Assembly: GCA_002335945.1 (NCBI GenBank)
Contig: DDDD01000071.1
Location: forward strand, 1-27,516
DNA from: Porticoccaceae bacterium UBA1989
Lineage (GTDB): Bacteria; Pseudomonadota; Gammaproteobacteria; Pseudomonadales; Porticoccaceae
Direction: 5' to 3'
DNA: 27,516 bases
The notes under the pieces: generated by a model
What the model was told of the DNA's origin: nothing
Seen by the model: the letters and a program-made list of their open reading frames with translations, nothing else
The model's database searches: none
Shown here: positions 14,807 to 22,703 of the stretch, one piece after another
How positions within the stretch are numbered: position 1 is the stretch's first letter
Layout of the letters: every line of letters begins with the position of its first letter
Translations under genes and position numbers: made by a program

Positions 14807-16246
14807 ATGGATATAGCGATAGCTATAGAAATAAGAAAAGCCACTAGAGGATCACAGGGATTGGAAATCACCCGAGAGAAAGCCTGTCAGCGATTACATC
14901 ATAGAGTCGCTACCCCATTAAATTTATACAACGATGGCCGCGGTTATACTGCGGTAGATTGGAGTTTAGGTGGCTTTCGTGTGAGCAACTGGGATCGCTG
15001 GAATAACGAACTAAAAGCTGGCGACCCGCTATCTTGGAAATTCGAACTGCCCTTTCAGGGATTTATGATCGCCTTTGATGTTGTGGCTAGGGTGGTGCGC
15101 ATCGACTCCGAAAAAGGGCAGTTTGCCTGTCAGTTCATAGACTTGGACGAACGGCAAGCTGAACTGATGAAGCACTTTATTGAGCAGTTGATTCGTGGTG
15201 CGATGACCCCGCTAAAAGACACTATTTTGCGCATAGATTCTCCGGTAACGCCGGTATCAACAGAACCCAATCCCAGCCCACTAGAACAGCTACCAGTCTC
15301 GCGTATTCCAACGCGCATGGTATTGATGTCAGTCGTCTATATAACCCTTGGGTTTGGCTTACTCAGCCTACTCATGGTCACGGTGTACGATAATTTTCTC
15401 AGCCTAAAGGTCAATACAGCAGCCACCTCGACTCCGGTTGAATCAATTGTTTCAATGGTCGATGGTCGTATTACCCGAGTAGCAAGTATCGTCGATCAGC
15501 AGATTGTTGAGGGTACGACTTTGCTAACCATCGAATCACCGCAACTAATCAAGCAAATTGCTGATTCTAAATCAAATATCGAGCAGAAAAAACTCGAGCT
15601 AGAAGCCCAGCGTAAACGCTACACCTTAGCCATTGAAACCTCGGGTTCAGTCACCAGTAAAGAGTCGCGATTACTGGAGATCGATATCGATCTGATTGAG
15701 CAGGAGGTTAGATTGGCAATGCAAGACCTGCTTGCCTTCTATGCCTATCAAGAGGACTTATCAGTACTGGCTCCCGGAGATGGGAGATTGGTGCACCTGC
15801 TCCATGAGCGGGGCGCTGTTATAAAGCGCGGTGAAACTCTAGGTTTTTTTGAGCGCAACGAAACACCTGTGGTAGATGTGTTTGTCACTGATCAGGAGGC
15901 GCGCTTAATACATCTCGATCAAATAACTCAGGTGCACCTACTCAGCTTAGATCAGCACTGGTTGGGATACGTCAGTGACATCATGAAAGATACCCTACTA
16001 GCCCCATCCCAGGAATACGCCTATCGCCCCGACAATGTTTCCCAGCGGAGTATAAAGGTGAGAATCAAGCTAAAAATGGGTGATACTGATCGGGTAAAAC
16101 TCCGCTCCGGACTGCCTGTGGAAGTGCGGTTTGCCACATCGCAAATAAGTCAGGCAGTACTCAACTATCTCTCCAACAAAGAACTCTCCAATAAAGAGCA
16201 TTCGCAAATAGATGCACAACCGATGTCGCCCCAGCCCACATTATGA
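14807..16246 (+). CDS. alg44: Alginate polymerase co-factor Alg44 (PilZ c-di-GMP receptor with membrane-fusion arm)
   Basis: A 479-residue inner-membrane protein that binds c-di-GMP in the cytoplasm and activates the Alg8 polymerase. The PilZ domain (about 20-130) keeps both binding motifs: R29-L-H-H-R33 (RxxxR) and D51-W-S53-L-G-G56 (DxSxxG). One transmembrane helix (about 171-192) follows. After it comes a periplasmic HlyD-like part with a lipoyl-type half (SMVDGRITRVASIVDQQIVE), a coiled-coil hairpin and a return half (LSVLAPGDGRLVHLLHERGA). The ATG at 14807 lacks a convincing ribosome site. A TTG at 14861 behind AGAGGA would give a protein whose RxxxR begins nearer the N-terminus, as in Pseudomonas Alg44. 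Its last bases overlap alg8 by ATGA. It is divergent from algI and shares the palindromic control region. Confidence 0.92.
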   Translation: MDIAIAIEIRKATRGSQGLEITREKACQRLHHRVATPLNLYNDGRGYTAVDWSLGGFRVSNWDRWNNELKAGDPLSWKFELPFQGFMIAFDVVARVVRIDSEKGQFACQFIDLDERQAELMKHFIEQLIRGAMTPLKDTILRIDSPVTPVSTEPNPSPLEQLPVSRIPTRMVLMSVVYITLGFGLLSLLMVTVYDNFLSLKVNTAATSTPVESIVSMVDGRITRVASIVDQQIVEGTTLLTIESPQLIKQIADSKSNIEQKKLELEAQRKRYTLAIETSGSVTSKESRLLEIDIDLIEQEVRLAMQDLLAFYAYQEDLSVLAPGDGRLVHLLHERGAVIKRGETLGFFERNETPVVDVFVTDQEARLIHLDQITQVHLLSLDQHWLGYVSDIMKDTLLAPSQEYAYRPDNVSQRSIKVRIKLKMGDTDRVKLRSGLPVEVRFATSQISQAVLNYLSNKELSNKEHSQIDAQPMSPQPTL

Positions 16247-17820
16247 ACGTCTATAAACCAGCACGTGATTACAGTGCTCTAGTCAGTGGTGAAAAGAGCA
16301 CGGACAAGCCGGTCAAATGGCATAAAAAAGCCCTCCTTCAGCTAGCGACGTATATTTCTCTCTGCGTGTTATCTGTACTTTGGCTACCCAATAAAATCTG
16401 GAACCCAGAACTAAAATTGATCACCATTACTCTCGGCGTACTGGGAATTTGGCGCTATAGCTGGTGGCTTGTTCATGTACTACGTGCAGAGTTTTATCAG
16501 CACAAACGCTTCCCTATGATTCGCGCAAGGGCAGACAAAGTTTGGCGAGACGGCTGGCGACCCAGACATATGCATTTTATGATGACCACCTTTCGAGAAC
16601 GCCGGGAAACGACCGAACTGGTGATACAGAGTATCTGTAGGGAAGTCGAAGAATCGGGCATACCGACCACTCTATGGTTGGGTTCTGGTGATGCCTATGA
16701 TGAAGATATCATCATGACCTATCTGCGCCAATACGCTAACCATTTGCCCTTAGAGCTCGTCATGATCCGTCAGAATATCTCCGGCAAACGTATGGCCATC
16801 GGTCTAGTATTGCGTTCTATGTCGCGCAGAGGAATCCACAGGGACGACCTGATTGTATTTATGGACGGTGATGCGGTGTTGGCGCCGGGAATTTTGCGTA
16901 AGTGCTGCCCGCTGTTTCAACGCGACCCCGAACTACAAGCAATCACAACCGATGAGGAAGTGATTTGCTATGGCCCAAAATGGATTCAATCATGGCTCAC
17001 AATGCGCTTTGCGCAACGCCGAATCGCCATGCAGTCTCATTCAATGTCCAATAAGGTGCTAACACTCACTGGCCGCATGTCGGTATTTCGCGCCAAGCAT
17101 TTAACACGCCATAAATTTATTCGCATGCTCGAAGCCGATCATCTCTACCACTGGCTGTGGGGTACTTTTCGATTTCTATCCGGCGATGACAAAAGCACCT
17201 GGTATTACATGCTCACCCAAGACGCCAAGATGCTCTACGTGCCAGATGCACTTGTCTACACAATCGAAGAAATTGAAGGCTCCGGTATCGAGCGTATGAC
17301 TCAAAACTTCCGCCGATGGTCGGGCAATATGCTGCGCAACGGAACCAGAGCACTAAAACTAGGGCCTAACAAGGTTGGGTTCTTTATCTGGTGGTGCGTA
17401 ATGGACCAGCGCATCGCCATGTGGACCATGCTGGTTAGCCCAATAGTCGCGATTGCCGCCACCCTGCTCCACGACCCCTATTACATCGTGTCATATTTTA
17501 TTTGGATTGCGATATCGCGTATGGCGCTGTCGTTATTTCTATTTCGGTATAGCAACAGTGTGCACATTGAGTGGCCATTTATCCTCTATTTCAATCAGCT
17601 ATTAAATGCCGCGGTTAAGGTTTACTGCCTTGCCAGGCTGTCAAAGCAGCGCTGGACTAATAGGGGTAATCAGTCCTCGGGGGACGGCAACAGCCTCATA
17701 GATCAATTGAAAAATATCATGGCCAGTTATATCACTACGGTGTGGGTTGCAGCATTAGTAATGACAGTGCTTTTTTACACCCAGCTGCTTAGTTTTCCCG
17801 ACCTAAAATACTGGTTTTAG
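16243..17820 (+). CDS. alg8: Alginate polymerase Alg8 (GT2 glycosyltransferase)
   Basis: Inner-membrane synthase that polymerises GDP-mannuronate and extrudes the chain. It has 525 residues, slightly longer than Pseudomonas Alg8. Two N-terminal membrane helices (about 28-45 and 55-76) precede a cytoplasmic GT2 domain. Visible marks are MDGDAVLAPGILRKC (the DxD-type region), TDEEVIC, VLTLTGRMSVFRAKH, FLSGDDKSTWYYML and NFRRWSGNMLRNGTRALKLGP, in the order found in Alg8. Four or so C-terminal helices follow (from WTMLVSPIVAIAATLL to the end). The order and motifs distinguish it from cellulose synthases. Its ATG overlaps the alg44 stop (ATGA), so the two are translationally coupled, as expected for partners in one complex. 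No clear terminator follows in the 222-base gap to 18042. Confidence 0.93.
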   Translation: MNVYKPARDYSALVSGEKSTDKPVKWHKKALLQLATYISLCVLSVLWLPNKIWNPELKLITITLGVLGIWRYSWWLVHVLRAEFYQHKRFPMIRARADKVWRDGWRPRHMHFMMTTFRERRETTELVIQSICREVEESGIPTTLWLGSGDAYDEDIIMTYLRQYANHLPLELVMIRQNISGKRMAIGLVLRSMSRRGIHRDDLIVFMDGDAVLAPGILRKCCPLFQRDPELQAITTDEEVICYGPKWIQSWLTMRFAQRRIAMQSHSMSNKVLTLTGRMSVFRAKHLTRHKFIRMLEADHLYHWLWGTFRFLSGDDKSTWYYMLTQDAKMLYVPDALVYTIEEIEGSGIERMTQNFRRWSGNMLRNGTRALKLGPNKVGFFIWWCVMDQRIAMWTMLVSPIVAIAATLLHDPYYIVSYFIWIAISRMALSLFLFRYSNSVHIEWPFILYFNQLLNAAVKVYCLARLSKQRWTNRGNQSSGDGNSLIDQLKNIMASYITTVWVAALVMTVLFYTQLLSFPDLKYWF

Positions 17821-18042
17821 ATCATCAGACTAGCGTTAGATCCCCGCCCTTTTTAACAGTATCTCTGGTTACAGTTGACGCGGTGAATCGCAGTAAGCGG
17901 TATTGCTTTTGCTATGAGCATTAGTCTTAGTGCTAGCTCCCACGCTTCTAAGTCTTTTGCCAGTGATATAGCCGCGAAATAAGGAGCGATCTTTAAGCCG
18001 ATACTCTAAGATGCCGCACAGGTTAATCAGGGAACAGGCGCA

Positions 18043-18756
18043 GTGACATTAAAAATAGGCATACTTCAGGCAGACGATGTACTGCCGGTTCTGGCTGAAA
18101 AATATGGTGAGTATCCCAGTATGTTTAAGCAGCTACTGACTACCGCTAATGGGGATAGCAGCATGGGCGTAGAGTTTGTTACCTATGCGGTTAACGCTGG
18201 TGTTTATCCTGCGGAAATTGATGAGGTCGATGCCTATATTTTGACCGGTAGCAAAAACAGCGTGTACGAAGATGCGCCCTGGATTACACAGCTGGCCGAG
18301 TTTGTTAAGGCGCTGCACAGTCGCAAGAAAAAGTTAGTGGGTATCTGTTTTGGCCATCAGATGGTGGCCCATGCTCTTGGCGGAAAAACCAGCTTGGCTG
18401 ATGCTGGTTGGGGTTTGGGCGTTAAGGAAACCAGCCCAACCAACAGTACAGATTTACTCGGCAGCCAACCCTTTAAACTTATTTATAGCCATCAGGATCA
18501 GGTGGTAGAGCTGCCTGAGGGAACGGTTGTTCTCGCCAGTACAGATATCTGCCCTATTGCCGCCACCACATTGGGAGAGCATATATTAACCTTTCAGGGG
18601 CATCCGGAATTCTATCCAGACTACGCCAGTGACCTTTATGAGATTCGTCGAGAGAGATATCCAGCCGATATCTATAAAGCTGCGATAGCTTCTTTGCAGG
18701 CTCATGCGGACCAGCTGTTTGTGGGCGCGCTGATGATTGATTTCTGTCGGCGATAA
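18043..18756 (+). CDS. Class I glutamine amidotransferase-like protein
   Basis: A 237-residue stand-alone triad-type amidotransferase or gamma-glutamyl hydrolase. The nucleophile motif GICFGHQ carries the catalytic Cys and the FQGHPEF motif the His-Glu pair, so the triad looks complete. The resemblance is to GuaA-type amidotransferase domains without a synthetase partner. The start is GTG, with AGGGA about 9 bases upstream. It lies four kilobases from a gamma-glutamylpolyamine synthetase and oxidase. In the Puu pathway the final step is removal of glutamate from gamma-glutamyl-GABA by PuuD, also a class I amidotransferase fold, so a PuuD-like role is possible. PuuD itself has a different nucleophile context, and the assignment is not supported by motif. 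The cytochrome gene is convergent with it. Confidence 0.82.
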   Translation: MTLKIGILQADDVLPVLAEKYGEYPSMFKQLLTTANGDSSMGVEFVTYAVNAGVYPAEIDEVDAYILTGSKNSVYEDAPWITQLAEFVKALHSRKKKLVGICFGHQMVAHALGGKTSLADAGWGLGVKETSPTNSTDLLGSQPFKLIYSHQDQVVELPEGTVVLASTDICPIAATTLGEHILTFQGHPEFYPDYASDLYEIRRERYPADIYKAAIASLQAHADQLFVGALMIDFCRR

Positions 18757-18812
18757 CAGCTTTTACATACCGCCCCTTAAATAGAGCATGGCCGATTCTG
18801 CTTATCAATAGA

Positions 18813-21209
18813 CTATTGTAAAGATCGCATTAGCTGCTGTGCTCCAGCATCTTCTGGGAATGCGGTAACCAGTCGCTGAGCAAAGTCTCTAGCCTCAACC
18901 AACTTACCCAAATCCCTGTTAATCGTAGCCAGCGCAAACAGTAAATCTCGATTCTGATTATCCCGCTCCAGTGCCTGGGTCATTACCTGCACCGCTTCTC
19001 TCGCTCGGCCCTGACTGTTTAAAGCAATGCCATAGGCATAGCTGTAGCGAACGGTTTCAGGCGCTAATCCTGCGGCCTGCTCTAAACTCACTAACGCCTG
19101 CGCATTATTCTCAGCGCGTATCTGCGCTAAGCCGAGGCTAAAAAGTACAGTGGCATTGCTGGGGTTTGCCTGTTGGGCCTGTAAAAGTTGGTCAAGCGCC
19201 CGGGGCTCTTGCCCCTGGGCACGATACAGATCAGCAAGGTTTAATCGTGCCGGCACTGACTGAGAATCTAGCGTTAATGCATGCTCATAAGCCTGCTCTG
19301 CTTTTTGATAAGCACCCTGAGCAAGATAGGCCGCTGCGAGATTAAGCTGGCCATTCGGCATATCTGCGCTGACCATTAGCGCTTCGATATATTGTTCAAT
19401 ATGTCGATCTAATGTCTGCTGCTGGCTTTGATCTAGTCCAGTAATGCCCATGAGTAAACGGGTAGCTTCTAGCCTCACCGCTTTAATCGGATCGTTGAGC
19501 AGAGGCGATATATCTTGCCAACGCTGCGGCAGCGGTAAAAATACCAGCGTATTTAAAGCACCGATGCGCACTAAGGGTTGAGTGCTATTGAGTTGTTGCT
19601 GAGCCGCGCTATAGCTCGACATATTCGGATAGTTTGCAAGTAAGCCTAATGCTGTGGCGCGAGCCATAGCATTAACGCTACCGTTCCCTGTGAGGTCAAT
19701 TAGTAATTGGTTTGCGCCGACTTGATTGGTTCTCGCGGCATAAATGGCCTTGGTTGCCACCTCTGGCTTGAGCGACTGTTTACCTAACCAACTTTCAATA
19801 GCCGACACAGACCAGCCTGTTGATTGATCGGTGTGACACATATTGCAGGCATTGGGCGCACCAATTTCTTCGGTAATGTCCGGTCGCGGCACCCGCATAC
19901 TGTGATCCCTGCGCGCATCGACGCCCATATAAACAGTCGCCGGCATATGGCAATTAACACATTGGGCCCCTGTGCTATTGGCCTGTTCGTGGTGGTGATG
20001 TTTGGGTGTGTCGTAGGTTTCTGTCTTATGGCAGCCAGCACACAGGGCATTGCCCTCGGCTTTTAATTCAAGGCTGTGCGGGTTGTGGCAGTTGCTGCAG
20101 GTCACGCCGCGCTGATGCATTTTGCTCTGTAAAAACGAACCATAGACATAGACCTCATCTTGAATCTGGCCGTCTGCATGATAGAGGCCTTCGTCGAGGG
20201 TTTGCAGTTGATAATGGTCGAGAAAAGATTTATCGGCTGGGTAATTGTTAATCGGATTAGGGCTTATTTTACCGCGCCTTGAATGGCAGCCAGCACAGGA
20301 TTCAATCTCGGTGGTTGCACCCTGATGAGGATCGCCCACAGGATTGGCAATGCTGGTGCCCTCGGCAATTACCCAGTTAACCTGCTCCGAATACTGCACC
20401 TGCAAGCCATTTTTCTTTACGCGATCTTTTACGCTGTCTTTTACAAGATCTTTTACGGAATCTTCGCCCTTCTCTTTATCCTTTTGGTTACCCTTCGGCA
20501 GCTTGGCCCAGTCGACATGGACAGAGCCGGGCCCATGGCAAGACTCGCAGGCCACATTGACCTCGGACCAGTCAGTCGTATAGGTATCTGTGGGCATGTC
20601 ATAGTTTTTTTCGAGGCCGGTTGAATGGCATTCGGCGCAGCGGCTATTCCAGTTGTAGTAAGCGCCGGTCCAATGAAGGCTTTCCCCTGGCATGCCAGTA
20701 TCGTTTGGCATCAGCTGATACCAGCGCTGGCCACCCTGCTCTTTGCGTCGACTATCCCAAGCAGTGGTTAATGCCTGCATGCGGCCATCATCAAATTTGA
20801 TAAGGTATTGCTGCAGTGGTTCGACACCAAATGTGTAGTCAATTTTGAAGTCTTGGTAGCTGCCGTCGGCACCCTGAGTGTTAACGTGATAGCCGGAATC
20901 GTTGTGGCTAAAAGTTGAGGTCACGCCCTGATGAATGAACGTCGCGTTATTGAAGTTACCGAGAACAGTTTGCGAGGTGGCCGGCTTCATGGCCCAATCG
21001 TGATGGGATCCCTGCCAGTCTTGAAGCGCTTGCTGATGACAGCCCGCACATTGCTGAGCGCCCACATAGATTGCCGCTCGGCTGTTGCTCGAAAGCAGCA
21101 GCAGCGAGAGTGATAACGCTAACAGGGGGATGGCTAAATAACGCACAGGTATGAGGTTTCTTTTCTCGATGTACGAAGCCCATTCTATACGGAATAAGGC
21201 CCCTTGCAA
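18813..21209 (-). CDS. Exported eight-haem c-type cytochrome with HEAT-like and TPR repeats
   Basis: A 798-residue multihaem cytochrome with an uncleaved leader of about 45 residues ending near SRA-A. There are eight CxxCH motifs: CAGCH, CAECH, CESCH, CAGCH, CSNCH, CAGCH, CVNCH and CNMCH, all in the N-terminal 60 percent. A HEAT-like stretch follows at about 515-600 (NDPIKAVRLEATRLLMG), then several tetratricopeptide repeats to the end. Such proteins are periplasmic electron-transfer or redox enzymes with a scaffold tail. The family has no well-defined substrate, and I do not recognise the reaction. Residues about 240-270 are a charged insert with near repeats of VKDxVKD. The first codon (21209) is TTG. 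A GTG at 21146 would give a leaner signal peptide (RYLAIPLLALSLSLLLL) and may be the true start; neither has a strong ribosome site. Confidence 0.87.
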   Translation of the reverse strand: MQGALFRIEWASYIEKRNLIPVRYLAIPLLALSLSLLLLSSNSRAAIYVGAQQCAGCHQQALQDWQGSHHDWAMKPATSQTVLGNFNNATFIHQGVTSTFSHNDSGYHVNTQGADGSYQDFKIDYTFGVEPLQQYLIKFDDGRMQALTTAWDSRRKEQGGQRWYQLMPNDTGMPGESLHWTGAYYNWNSRCAECHSTGLEKNYDMPTDTYTTDWSEVNVACESCHGPGSVHVDWAKLPKGNQKDKEKGEDSVKDLVKDSVKDRVKKNGLQVQYSEQVNWVIAEGTSIANPVGDPHQGATTEIESCAGCHSRRGKISPNPINNYPADKSFLDHYQLQTLDEGLYHADGQIQDEVYVYGSFLQSKMHQRGVTCSNCHNPHSLELKAEGNALCAGCHKTETYDTPKHHHHEQANSTGAQCVNCHMPATVYMGVDARRDHSMRVPRPDITEEIGAPNACNMCHTDQSTGWSVSAIESWLGKQSLKPEVATKAIYAARTNQVGANQLLIDLTGNGSVNAMARATALGLLANYPNMSSYSAAQQQLNSTQPLVRIGALNTLVFLPLPQRWQDISPLLNDPIKAVRLEATRLLMGITGLDQSQQQTLDRHIEQYIEALMVSADMPNGQLNLAAAYLAQGAYQKAEQAYEHALTLDSQSVPARLNLADLYRAQGQEPRALDQLLQAQQANPSNATVLFSLGLAQIRAENNAQALVSLEQAAGLAPETVRYSYAYGIALNSQGRAREAVQVMTQALERDNQNRDLLFALATINRDLGKLVEARDFAQRLVTAFPEDAGAQQLMRSLQ
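20421..20464. repeat. Short tandem repeat inside the cytochrome gene
   Basis: A 12-base period based on TCTTTTAC occurs about three times in a row, encoding the repeated VKDxVKD residues on the minus strand. It is a coding microsatellite and likely to vary in copy number in frame. Confidence 0.6.
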
Positions 21210-21221
21210 ACCCAGAGATAA

Positions 21222-22565
21222 TTACACATTAAGCAACAGGTGCTCACGCTCCCAAGAGGAGATCACTCGGTTAAACTCTTCAAACTCAACCAGCTTGATC
21301 GAGGTATATAGCTGAATAAACTTCTCGCCAAACAGGTCAATAATATCCTGATCTTCCTGAAGTCCGCGCAGTGCTTCTTCCAATGTTCGGGGAAGCTCCT
21401 GATCTTCTTCATAGGCGTTACCTTCGAAGGCTGCCGAGGGTTTGATTTTATTTTTCATTCCCAGGTAACCGCAGGCTAAGGTCGCAGCAATAGACAGGTA
21501 CGGGTTTACATCGGCGCCGGGGAAACGATTTTCAACCCGAAAGTTCTTCGGCTTAGCATCCGGCACGCGCAGCCCTGTCGTGCGATTATCGTAACCCCAG
21601 TGTAGGTTTATCGGTGCCGACACCTCCCGGGTAAAGCGTCGATAGGAGTTAACGTTGGGGGCGAAAAAGCTCATTATATAGGGGGTATATTTTTGCATGC
21701 CGCCAATATAATGAAAGAATGCCTCACTGTACTCGCCCTCTTCTGTGGCAAATATGTTTTTGCCAGTAGCGGTAGAGAGAATACTCTGGTGAATATGCTT
21801 GGAAGATCCCGGCTCTGTGGCCATAGGCTTAGCCATAAAGGTCGCGTAAATATTGTGCTTCAGGGCAACCTCGCGAACCATGCGCTTGAAGGTAAACACC
21901 TGATCAGCTAAATCCAATGGATCGCCGTGGATAAAGTTAACTTCTAACTGGGCCGCACCAGATTCGTGAATCAGGGTATCAATATCCAAGCCCATGGCTT
22001 CGCCATAGGTATACATATCTTCTACAAAGGGCTCAAACTCATTGGCCGCATCAATGCTATAAGATTGGCGCGCTGTTTCCGGACGGCCGGAACGGCCCAC
22101 GGGTGGCTTTAACACCATGTCTGGATTGGTATTTTTCTCCACCAGATAAAACTCCATCTCTGGGGCTATTACTGGCGTCAGGCCTTCTTTCTCGTACAGG
22201 ACGAGTATTCGCTTGAGTACGGCGCGGGTTGAAAACGGATGAGGCTCACCATCTTTTGTGTAGCAGTCATGAATAATCTGGCCGGTGGCTTCATTAGCCC
22301 AGGGCACCAGTCGCATGGTGCTTGGGTCTGGCTCGAGCAGCATATCGCCATCAATGGTGTCTAGCAGGTCCCAGTAGTCGTCTGAATACTCGCCGGTAAC
22401 TGTCTGGGCCAATATGCCCTCAGGGAGACGGCTGTCTTCTTTGAGGAATTTTTTAGCGGGAATAAACTTACCTCGAGCATTGCCGGTCATGTCGGGGACC
22501 ATGCATTCAACTTCGGTAATTTTGTTTTCTTTTAACCAGCGTTCTATTTGTTCTTGTGACTGCAT
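21222..22565 (-). CDS. Gamma-glutamylpolyamine synthetase (PuuA-like, glutamine synthetase family)
   Basis: Ligates glutamate to putrescine or another amine with ATP, the first step of the Puu-type polyamine breakdown route. It has 447 residues, normal for the GS type III/PuuA branch. Conserved pieces are IAPEMEFYLV near 130, HESGAAQLEVNF, GSSKHIHQSI with the paired His, and ENRFPGADVNPYLSIAATLA. The missing tyrosine-adenylation context and the oxidase neighbour favour PuuA over nitrogen-assimilating GlnA. It faces a PuuB-like oxidase across 138 bases that carry two TetR-style inverted repeats. The substrate amine is inferred from the neighbours and could be another small amine such as ethanolamine or a monoamine. 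Confidence 0.88.
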   Translation of the reverse strand: MQSQEQIERWLKENKITEVECMVPDMTGNARGKFIPAKKFLKEDSRLPEGILAQTVTGEYSDDYWDLLDTIDGDMLLEPDPSTMRLVPWANEATGQIIHDCYTKDGEPHPFSTRAVLKRILVLYEKEGLTPVIAPEMEFYLVEKNTNPDMVLKPPVGRSGRPETARQSYSIDAANEFEPFVEDMYTYGEAMGLDIDTLIHESGAAQLEVNFIHGDPLDLADQVFTFKRMVREVALKHNIYATFMAKPMATEPGSSKHIHQSILSTATGKNIFATEEGEYSEAFFHYIGGMQKYTPYIMSFFAPNVNSYRRFTREVSAPINLHWGYDNRTTGLRVPDAKPKNFRVENRFPGADVNPYLSIAATLACGYLGMKNKIKPSAAFEGNAYEEDQELPRTLEEALRGLQEDQDIIDLFGEKFIQLYTSIKLVEFEEFNRVISSWEREHLLLNV

Positions 22566-22620
22566 GCTGCACCTGTAGGTGTTTGTGTGTGCTGTGGGTC
22601 TGTAAAGCTACCCAGATTAG

Positions 22621-22636
22621 TTGAATCATTGTTCAA
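22621..22636. promoter_or_regulatory. Operator-like inverted repeat 1 between the PuuA-like and PuuB-like genes
   Basis: TTGAA-TCATTG-TTCAA, a perfect 5-base inverted repeat in the divergent promoter region. Its form suits a TetR-family dimer, and the TetR gene at 23975-24604 in the same cluster is the obvious candidate. Confidence 0.5.
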
Positions 22637-22642
22637 TTAATG

Positions 22643-22659
22643 TTGAATTATTATTCGAA
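22643..22659. promoter_or_regulatory. Operator-like inverted repeat 2 between the PuuA-like and PuuB-like genes
   Basis: TTGAAT-TATT-ATTCGAA is an imperfect copy of the first repeat. The starts of the two are 22 bases apart, about two helical turns, so two dimers could bind the same face. Confidence 0.42.
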
Positions 22660-22703
22660 AAGACCATAATGTCAATCACTACTACAGCATCGACGAGCGA
22701 GTT

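Noticed and set aside
20283..20624. 113-codon plus-strand frame opposite the cytochrome gene
   Set aside because: It is a shadow of the conserved multihaem frame, including its charged repeat, and has no independent support.
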